From Pseudidiomarina halophila (lineage in GTDB: Bacteria; Pseudomonadota; Gammaproteobacteria; Enterobacterales; Alteromonadaceae): DNA of 64,000 nucleotides. The DNA lies in the NCBI RefSeq assembly GCF_003987215.1, contig NZ_PIPW01000001.1:1-64000 (forward strand). Reading direction: 5' to 3'. This document shows, piece by piece, positions 16,932 to 22,734 of this stretch (the first letter of the stretch is position 1; each line of letters begins with the position of its first letter). A program made the position numbers and the translations under genes. The notes beneath the pieces are model-generated. The model was not told where the DNA came from. It did not search any database and saw nothing but the letters and a program-made list of their open reading frames with translations.

Positions 16932-17029
16932 GTAGCCCGCAGTTCTACTGCGGGTGGTGTCAGCCGTTTCCACTGTCTCCCGCAATTGCTGTTAATTACG
17001 ACTAGACCCGTACTGGAAGTACGGGCTAC
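16932..17029. repeat. Inverted pair of REP-like palindromes with a partial duplication
   Basis: A forward REP at 16932-16955 and a reverse REP at 17006-17029 (arms CCCGTACT/AGTACGGG). Between them a 16-base stretch preceding the first REP (cagccgtttccactgt, about 16917-16932) is repeated at about 16961-16976, followed by a decayed REP start, so one unit seems to have duplicated and degenerated. The pair follows the stop of the oxygenase gene and may end the exopolysaccharide transcript. Confidence 0.8.
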
Positions 17030-17064
17030 ATTAGGGTCAAATAATTAAGAGAGAAGGAATTCTG

Positions 17065-18372
17065 ATGAACCTAACACCCTCGTACTGGATGCTCGCCGAT
17101 ACTGAAGTTCCGCTGGCATGGGATGCCTCGCAGCTTGATAGTTTTGCGAGCTATTTTAAGCATGCTTTGTTGTTTAACGAGAAACTCATGTTGTCTGACG
17201 CGCAAGCGGTCAACTGTATGAACTTTCGGCGCTTGCTGACCAAAAATGAAGATTTCCAGCAAGTCCTCAATAAAGACTTTTTGTCGATTGCGGTCCGTGC
17301 ACCTGACAACGCCCCCGCCGGGCAATCTCTAACCCAAGTACGTGATGCGTTTGTCCGTGAAGGCAAGCAGCGTACAGAAAACGCAGATGAATTTCACGCC
17401 AATGACGATCTGGAGCTGATTAATTCTAAATGTGAAATTAGTCTGTATAACTACACTCAGTTACGCGACAACTATACCAACGGTGTATTACGAATTATGC
17501 AACTGCCGCACGTGGCGGCACAACTTGGCGAAAGTGATCAACGCGAAATACTTGATTTGTTGGCCCATGAAAGCGAGCAAAATAGTGGTTTAGGGCGCAT
17601 CTATTTACAGAAAGGTTTGGGACATGATTTAAAGAATAAGGGCAAAGAAGAGATTTGGGGACGCCACCGTGATCTTCTCATGAAAGTATCAGATGCACCT
17701 TATATTACCGGCATTCCAACAGTGATGGCGGCGGACCCAATTTATTCGCCGATGCACGAAGAAGCGTTTAATTTGGTTTCTGGTGGCACCGCATCTGCGG
17801 CAGCTGCGGCGGAAGTGACCTCAGTATTGTCGATTCAGACCGATTTAAATCTGAGCTCGTATCAACATGCGTTGGCGCAATTAAAGCTGGAAGATGTGTT
17901 CTATTTACGCGACACAAATGAGTACAAGACGTATCAAAAGCTAAGCAAAAAACCGGTAAGTAGCGAAGCTGAACTCAACAAAGTGACCGAGGCGTTGGTA
18001 GAGTATCAGCGGTTGATTGATCACTTAATTATTCGGCGTAAGCTTGGCCTCAAATTGGGGCGGTTATTTAAAGCCCACCGGCAAATACAATCGATGCGCA
18101 AAGTTTCGCAAGAAGCTGGCGCCTATTCATTGGGTCTGATGCTCAGTGGCGATGCCTTAACTGGTGGCGCGTTAACCATGGCAAATTTTTTCGTTAGTTC
18201 ATTTCTCGATAAGCAGGTCGAACGTGAGCAGCGCAAAATGGACGCGCAACGTCACTTGTATGCCGCAAAACTAGAGCGCGAGTACAAGACCGAAAAAATC
18301 GGAGCCGAGCGTCGGTTTGCTGAACGTCCCGAGACTGTGTATACCTCAGTTGTCGCTAATCCCGCAGGTTAA
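17065..18372 (+). CDS. Unrecognised 435-residue protein
   Basis: I do not recognise this family. The protein starts MNLTPSYWMLADTEVPLAW after a GAGAAGG ribosome site and has no signal peptide. It is mostly charged and helical in character. One apolar, glycine-rich stretch near residues 350-377 (AGAYSLGLMLSGDALTGGAL, then TMANFFVSSFL) could be a membrane-active hairpin, followed by a long charged, probably coiled-coil tail (REQRKMDAQRHLYAAKLER). Codon use and base content resemble the neighbours. It converges on the Nudix gene with no space between the stops and is preceded by REP elements, so it is probably its own unit. Confidence 0.75.
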   Translation: MNLTPSYWMLADTEVPLAWDASQLDSFASYFKHALLFNEKLMLSDAQAVNCMNFRRLLTKNEDFQQVLNKDFLSIAVRAPDNAPAGQSLTQVRDAFVREGKQRTENADEFHANDDLELINSKCEISLYNYTQLRDNYTNGVLRIMQLPHVAAQLGESDQREILDLLAHESEQNSGLGRIYLQKGLGHDLKNKGKEEIWGRHRDLLMKVSDAPYITGIPTVMAADPIYSPMHEEAFNLVSGGTASAAAAAEVTSVLSIQTDLNLSSYQHALAQLKLEDVFYLRDTNEYKTYQKLSKKPVSSEAELNKVTEALVEYQRLIDHLIIRRKLGLKLGRLFKAHRQIQSMRKVSQEAGAYSLGLMLSGDALTGGALTMANFFVSSFLDKQVEREQRKMDAQRHLYAAKLEREYKTEKIGAERRFAERPETVYTSVVANPAG

Positions 18373-18933
18373 TCAGCTTAGGGCTTGCAGTTCAAGCAAA
18401 CTAATAGCGTAGAGTGTCGTCGGATCATGTACTTCACCGGCGGCGATCAGCTCCTTGCATTCGGCTAATGAGAGTAATTTTTCTTGCGCTATCGCTTCGG
18501 AAACTTCTGGTGCGCTCGGGTTCTGCGCTTTTATCGTCGCCTTAAACAGGTGAGTAGGGGTGCCATGACTTTGTAGCACGTGGATACTTTGCCAATCCTC
18601 GCCCTGGTAACCGGTTTCCTCGCTTAATTCCTTCGCTGCACAGGCTTGCGGTGACACACCAGGCTCCCCGAAGCCTTTGGGCACTTCCCATTGCCAATTT
18701 CTGTCCTCATGCCGGAAGTTGCGGATTAGCAGGAGTTGGCCGGTCGGCGTAGTCGCAAAAATGATGACCCCGTAAGGAGCATTCCACCAAAACCTCAGAT
18801 AATTGCCGGTTTCGCCGCCCGGGAAACGCACTTTGTCATTGTATAGCGTGGCATAGCTATTTTCGAACACCGTGACTTGCTCGATGATTTCGATTTCCCC
18901 TAAGCGATGGTCGCCCTTATAAACATTAACCAC
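18373..18933 (-). CDS. Nudix hydrolase, ADP-ribose pyrophosphatase-like
   Basis: A 186-residue protein with a Nudix box at about residues 90-112: GFGEPGVSPQACAAKELSEE followed by TGY. The core REXXEE glutamates are present as KELSEE, but the Glu usually found after EPG is Val and the Arg is Lys. Upstream, FWWNAPYGVIIFATT and LLLIRNFRHE form the usual beta strands. Family members hydrolyse nucleoside diphosphate-linked compounds such as ADP-ribose or nucleotide sugars. The gene is leftward and ends base to base with the preceding convergent gene. Confidence 0.85.
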   Translation of the reverse strand: MVNVYKGDHRLGEIEIIEQVTVFENSYATLYNDKVRFPGGETGNYLRFWWNAPYGVIIFATTPTGQLLLIRNFRHEDRNWQWEVPKGFGEPGVSPQACAAKELSEETGYQGEDWQSIHVLQSHGTPTHLFKATIKAQNPSAPEVSEAIAQEKLLSLAECKELIAAGEVHDPTTLYAISLLELQALS

Positions 18934-19014
18934 AGTTTGATCCTATGCTATTTGCCAATGTTCCCGATACCTGCCTTTTTTACGCGAACTCTCCCACTTG
19001 GTCCAGCTTAAATA

Positions 19015-19162
19015 GTAGCCCGCAGTTCTACTGCGGGTGAAACCTGCCGGCATCCCGTGTGTCTGCATGAACATTGAGGCGATGGAGGCGACTGAGGCGA
19101 TTGAGGTGATTGAAGTGATTGAGGTGATAGATGATTAGACCCGTAGTAGAACTACGGGCTAC
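19015..19162. repeat. REP pair enclosing a 9-bp minisatellite
   Basis: A forward REP (19015-19038) and a reverse REP (19139-19162) enclose a run of imperfect 9-bp units of the type GAGGCGATT at about 19076-19135, about seven units with drift to GAGGTGATT and GAAGTGATT. A shortened relative of the spacer, with one GAGGCGATG unit followed by GATTA and a reverse REP, occurs at about 21830-21900, so spacer and REP travel together. The rest of the 356-bp gap (18934-19289) shows nothing I can name. Confidence 0.85.
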
Positions 19163-19289
19163 GGTTAAGCGGTGATTACGGAAGCGCTGGCTCCGGGAAA
19201 GCAGCCAATCGAGCAGGAATAAAAGTATGCCGTTCGAGTGGCCAAATGCGTTATTAGCTAACGCGTAAAGCTTTACCGGTAATGTCCGT

Positions 19290-21086
19290 CTATGCCCTCG
19301 GAACGTAGTCTGCTGCCAATTGGTACAGTGACGACCCTTGGTCGGCTTCAGTGGCTGTAAGCAAGTGGTCAATGCGTTCAAACGGCAAGCCATCATTAAG
19401 AACTTTCTTGTCATTCAGGCGTAGAACGATAGCCTTAACATTCTGATGAATGACTAACATTTCGTAAGTTGCATTAGCGCTTAATCCTTTGGATAGCAGT
19501 ATTTGTTTGTCAATGCCGACGCCATCTGCGTCACCCCAGCCAACACCATCCTGAGATTTGCGCAGCTCCTGAACTGTTTCCTGAAGTAAAGTTGATGGCG
19601 AGGAACTATCGGTTTCGTCAATCACCACATAAATTGGAATACGGCCATTGCCCTGAAGGCGATTACGAAGCACGTTACGGTACATGAGTAGTCCGGAGGT
19701 GTTACCCAGTTCAGGATTAGCGTTTATTTCGCATATTGCCGCAGTGGACTCCTTCCAGGACACACTGATATCAGGAATAATCAGATCAATACCTGCGTTA
19801 TCGAGCCGCAACGCCTGTGCAGCGCGAATGGCGAGTTGTTTATTATCTTCGTGCATTTTGTCGAGCGCCTCGATGGGGCGTCCACCAGCAGAAATATTGG
19901 CAACACGACGAAAATAAACAAACTGGTCTTGCGCTGGAACACTTTGTGGAGTCAGTCCCTGAGCTTTTAATAACTGCAAAGCTTCTTCATCAAGTATTAA
20001 CGTAGCAAGATTCTTATTGGGGCCTTCGCGACGCCGCTCGTGGCGGTTTTCAAGTGTCGTGAGTTCAGCGATAGTGTGTTTGTTGTCGCCAAACACGCCC
20101 GCCGGTACACGTTCTATCGCAAAGTCGACGTGGCCGTCGTGCACATGAATACGGTAATCGCGTCCCTGAATATGTTTTTCGACGAGGACATTCTGACTGT
20201 ATTTCTGCGACTTTTTGAAAGCTTCGTTTAGTTGAGTTTCGTTTTGTAAATTCGCAGCGACGCCGACGCCGCCATCAAGATCAGCAGGCTTTACAACTAC
20301 TGGATAACCTAAACGTTTGGCTGCCTCTTGGGCTGTTTTGAGATCGTTAGCGGGAGCGATAGCCGGCACCGGTAAGCCCGCACGTCGTAACATAAGGTTG
20401 GCCTGCCATTTTTGACGAGCGATACGCACCGGGATGACGCTGGTGCGTTCGGTAAAAGTATGGTTGAGCCATTGTGACTTATGCCCCTGTCCGAATTGCG
20501 TAAGGTCGCTCTGCAGGAGAAAAAATGGAATATCCAGTTCGTAAGCTGCAGCAGCAAAAAATTGATGCGTTCCTTTTTTCATTGGCTCGCGTAGCGGCGT
20601 CAGAACCTTCATTAACCAACTTTCCGCAGGAGCGCTGCCTTTTTCCCGCAGGTGCAGCTCAACAACCATTACCACAACACTCCAGGCTCGATTGACAACT
20701 TCGGGCGAGCAGTGAGGCACACTGAGTGCGACCGTTGACCATTCGTTTGAGTATGCGGCGTTTTTTGGGACATCGATATAGGGCCGATGAGGCAAAACGG
20801 TATAGTTCAGGTAGCCAAGCAACTGTTCGGTCATATCGCACATTTGCAAGAGTAGGCTTGGCCAGTCGTTAGCGGTCTTGGCAGGCTCATCTAAGCACTC
20901 GAGCGTTTGACACCACCACTGCTGCACCTTAGCAAATAACGTTGTTGCTTGGGGCTGTAACAGAAACTGTTGTAGCTGCGGAGCGGCTTTTAGCTTAGCC
21001 ATTACGCAGGGCTGCTTCCGGCCATGTAGATACCCGGATACGTAGCGTTGGTTGCCGGGTTGAAACCATTTCAGTCGATAGTCCAT
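19290..21086 (-). CDS. Cyanophycin-synthetase-like ATP-grasp protein
   Basis: A 598-residue cytosolic protein. Residues about 1-210 resemble the N-terminal domain of CphA-type ligases and end in the GQGHKSQWLNHTFTERTS segment. Residues 215-465 form an ATP-grasp domain: YPVVVKPADLDGGVGV (261-276), VLVEKHIQGRDYRIHV, and the metal-binding ICEINANPEL (451-460). The last 115 residues follow the order of the start of a Mur-ligase domain (RIPIYVVID, then DADGVGID, then DGLPFERIDHLL), but where CphA has its P-loop GTNGKT there is ETDSSSP. The second ligase active site therefore looks vestigial. It probably joins an amino acid or peptide through an acyl phosphate; the substrate is unknown. It stands alone between REP elements. 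Confidence 0.75.
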   Translation of the reverse strand: MDYRLKWFQPGNQRYVSGYLHGRKQPCVMAKLKAAPQLQQFLLQPQATTLFAKVQQWWCQTLECLDEPAKTANDWPSLLLQMCDMTEQLLGYLNYTVLPHRPYIDVPKNAAYSNEWSTVALSVPHCSPEVVNRAWSVVVMVVELHLREKGSAPAESWLMKVLTPLREPMKKGTHQFFAAAAYELDIPFFLLQSDLTQFGQGHKSQWLNHTFTERTSVIPVRIARQKWQANLMLRRAGLPVPAIAPANDLKTAQEAAKRLGYPVVVKPADLDGGVGVAANLQNETQLNEAFKKSQKYSQNVLVEKHIQGRDYRIHVHDGHVDFAIERVPAGVFGDNKHTIAELTTLENRHERRREGPNKNLATLILDEEALQLLKAQGLTPQSVPAQDQFVYFRRVANISAGGRPIEALDKMHEDNKQLAIRAAQALRLDNAGIDLIIPDISVSWKESTAAICEINANPELGNTSGLLMYRNVLRNRLQGNGRIPIYVVIDETDSSSPSTLLQETVQELRKSQDGVGWGDADGVGIDKQILLSKGLSANATYEMLVIHQNVKAIVLRLNDKKVLNDGLPFERIDHLLTATEADQGSSLYQLAADYVPRA

Positions 21087-21183
21087 GTGGAATCCGTATG
21101 AATAACTTTAATTAATTTGCAGTAGGATAGCCTAATTTGTTGCCAGAAAGTACTGAAGTCTTGCACCGGTTGTTGACAAATTA

Positions 21184-21714
21184 TTAGCAAGGTGTGACCG
21201 CCGCGATTGTCATGAGAGACCAGTGCATACCGACGCTACCATCGGTATTTTCGGTAACGCCTAGCTGTGTTTCGATGCTACGCAGGGTGTCCGCCGGAGT
21301 AGATTTCTGTATGTCGAATAACTGATGGCAGAAAGCGGCCATGCTTTGGCGATCAGGGAAGCTCCAGTGAAAGTCGTTGCGGTGGCATTGCTCAATGATA
21401 AACCCGGCGTGTTCGAGTTCGTTTAGTGTGCCCTGATCGAGAAAGAACCGTTCTCGGGTGATGGTGCCAGGCACGGCACCGTGGTTGGTAAAGCTGGCGC
21501 ATGGCTCGTGGGCGAGGTAAACAACGCCTGCAGGCAGATATGGTCGTAGGTAGCCGCCACCTGCCGGCACATAGGCCACGGTCATGTTAGGGCTCAGCTG
21601 CGCTGCAGCGATAACCTGCTCAAACTCTTGCTGCCGCGCCGCTGGAAACTGCAGCATAGCGCGATCGTAGGCCGATCCGCGCTGCCCGAAATGTTGCTGG
21701 TAGCTTTTTCCCAC
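21184..21714 (-). CDS. SAM-dependent methyltransferase-like protein
   Basis: A 176-residue protein beginning MGKSYQQHFGQRGSAYDRAM. The segment MTVAYVPAGGGYLRPYLPAG looks like motif I of class I methyltransferases (hydrophobic strand, then a G-rich loop), and ELEHAGFIIEQCHRNDFHWS resembles the strand-turn region late in the fold. It is short for the family, with little sequence between motif I and the late region, so a loss of function is possible. No neighbour suggests a substrate. Confidence in the fold is moderate and in the function low. Confidence 0.5.
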   Translation of the reverse strand: MGKSYQQHFGQRGSAYDRAMLQFPAARQQEFEQVIAAAQLSPNMTVAYVPAGGGYLRPYLPAGVVYLAHEPCASFTNHGAVPGTITRERFFLDQGTLNELEHAGFIIEQCHRNDFHWSFPDRQSMAAFCHQLFDIQKSTPADTLRSIETQLGVTENTDGSVGMHWSLMTIAAVTPC

Positions 21715-21868
21715 AACGCACCTATCGTGTGTTTATTTAGCGTAGTTTCAACATACAGTAAACATAACTATCAAAAAAGGGCGTTCCTGTTAAAAATGGT
21801 GGGGAAAGATCAAGGCAAGCGACGGCTGGCTGGCATCCTGCGTGTCTTCGTGGGCATTGAGGCGATGG

Positions 21869-22111
21869 ATGATTACACCCGTAATAGAACTACGGGCTAC
21901 CACCGACTATCTCGATCCGCAGCTTCATGCGGCGCTACGTCTAAAAGCGGCGCATACGCATCGGTCGGTGTCCGAGATTGTCAATGATGCGGTCCGTGCG
22001 GCGTTGGCTGAGGATCAGGAAGATCTTGCGGCATTTGACGAACGTGTAGCCGAACCAACGATGAGTTACGAGACGTTTCTCGCGGAGTTGAAAGCGCATG
22101 GCAAAATATAA
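21869..22111 (+). CDS. Type II antitoxin, CopG/RHH-like, with REP-encoded N-terminus
   Basis: From the ATG at 21869 the frame gives 80 residues. The core, TTDYLDPQLHAALRLKAAHT then HRSVSEIVNDAVRAAL, is a ribbon-helix-helix-like DNA-binding antitoxin, with an acidic C-terminus ending FLAELKAHGKI that would wrap a RelE/ParE toxin. The first residues (ITPVIELRA) are encoded entirely by a reverse REP element at 21877-21900, which has replaced the native start region; the fusion is in frame. A GAGG sequence lies about seven bases before the ATG. Its stop overlaps the start of the damaged toxin gene. Confidence 0.75.
   Translation: MITPVIELRATTDYLDPQLHAALRLKAAHTHRSVSEIVNDAVRAALAEDQEDLAAFDERVAEPTMSYETFLAELKAHGKI
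21877..21900 (-). repeat. REP element forming the 5' end of the antitoxin gene
   Basis: A reverse-orientation REP with arms CCCGTA and TACGGG and the GTAG end at its right side (read on the minus strand). It is read through in the antitoxin frame. The bases before it (21850-21876) match the spacer of the REP pair at 19015-19162, so this is an inserted unit and not a chance palindrome. Confidence 0.8.
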
Positions 22112-22361
22112 GATCGAATTTAAATAATTGGTCGCGAAAGATTTGCGTGCCGTCCCGAATGTCCAGGTCACCGAAATCCTGGAGAAGATTGCGCTGTTGG
22201 CGGACGATCCGCGACCGGTTGGAAGCGAGAAACTCTCTGGGCAGGAGCGCTATCGTATTCGACAGGGAGCTTACCGTGTGGTGTATGAGATTGACGATGG
22301 TGTGCTTGTTGTTATGGTGGTCAAAGTCGCCCACCGGAAACATATTTATCGCAAGCTATAA
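22098..22361 (+). pseudogene. RelE/ParE-family toxin gene with an early stop codon
   Basis: The expected start, ATG at 22098 overlapping the antitoxin stop, gives MAKYKIEFK and then a TAA at 22125-22127. The same frame continues as LVAKDLRAVPNVQVTEILEK and ends with the RelE hallmarks ERYRIRQGAYRVVYEIDDG and VVKVAHRKHIYRKL. Relatives read through this point with a Lys or Ser codon, so a single base change has probably silenced the toxin. A TTG directly after the stop (22128) could restart translation, giving a 77-residue protein lacking the first strand. Toxin in vivo activity is therefore doubtful. Confidence 0.8.
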
Positions 22362-22734
22362 CAATACATAAGCGTGAAGGTAGTCGGAATTACAATGATA
22401 GTTGCGACCCAGTCAACTCGGGTCATCCCTTCAAGTACACCGCCTTTTTATGAAACCTAAAAATGATCCATTTAAGCATCTACTTAAGTAACGAGTTAGT
22501 TAGGTAGTCAGGATCAGAAAATAACATATCCGAGAGTACGAATTTTAACCAGATAGACAAATAGCCCTACAAATAACGCGGATATTATGCGGCTCATCGA
22601 AAAAGTCTGATTCTTTAAGCTAACTTCACTAGGTTGAGGGCAAAGGCTTATTTAGCCAGAACTAAATCAGGCGCTCCTAATATAGGAGGGTCTAGCAATC
22701 CGACACAGCCAGGCCGGTACAGGGTCTGAAGGAA
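22362..22734. other. Intergenic region with a gene fragment
   Basis: This 373-bp gap contains a fragment of a relative of the membrane protein gene at 26835-27209 (22383-22447, minus strand). The rest, up to the FIST-PAS-GGDEF-EAL gene, must hold that gene's promoter, but no convincing -35/-10 pair or c-di-GMP riboswitch core could be identified by eye. Confidence 0.45.
22383..22447 (-). pseudogene. Fragment duplicating part of a membrane-protein gene
   Basis: Read leftwards this piece encodes GVLEGMTRVDWVATIIVIP, nearly identical to GVIEGMTRVDWVATIIVIP of the intact gene at 26835-27209. About 55 bases match with only a few differences at DNA level (compare 26911-26970). Both ends are missing. 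It marks a past duplication or deletion event bracketing 22.4-26.9 kb. Confidence 0.8.

Noticed and set aside
19028-19414. A 128-codon leftward frame downstream of the ATP-grasp gene
   Set aside because: It overlaps the ATP-grasp coding end in another frame and is composed of REP and minisatellite sequence (VARSSTTG, histidine/asparagine/leucine repeats), so it is an artefact of the repeats.
22448-22734. Possible c-di-GMP (GEMM) riboswitch upstream of the signalling gene
   Set aside because: The conserved core positions of the aptamer could not be located; only short A-rich and G-rich runs are present.
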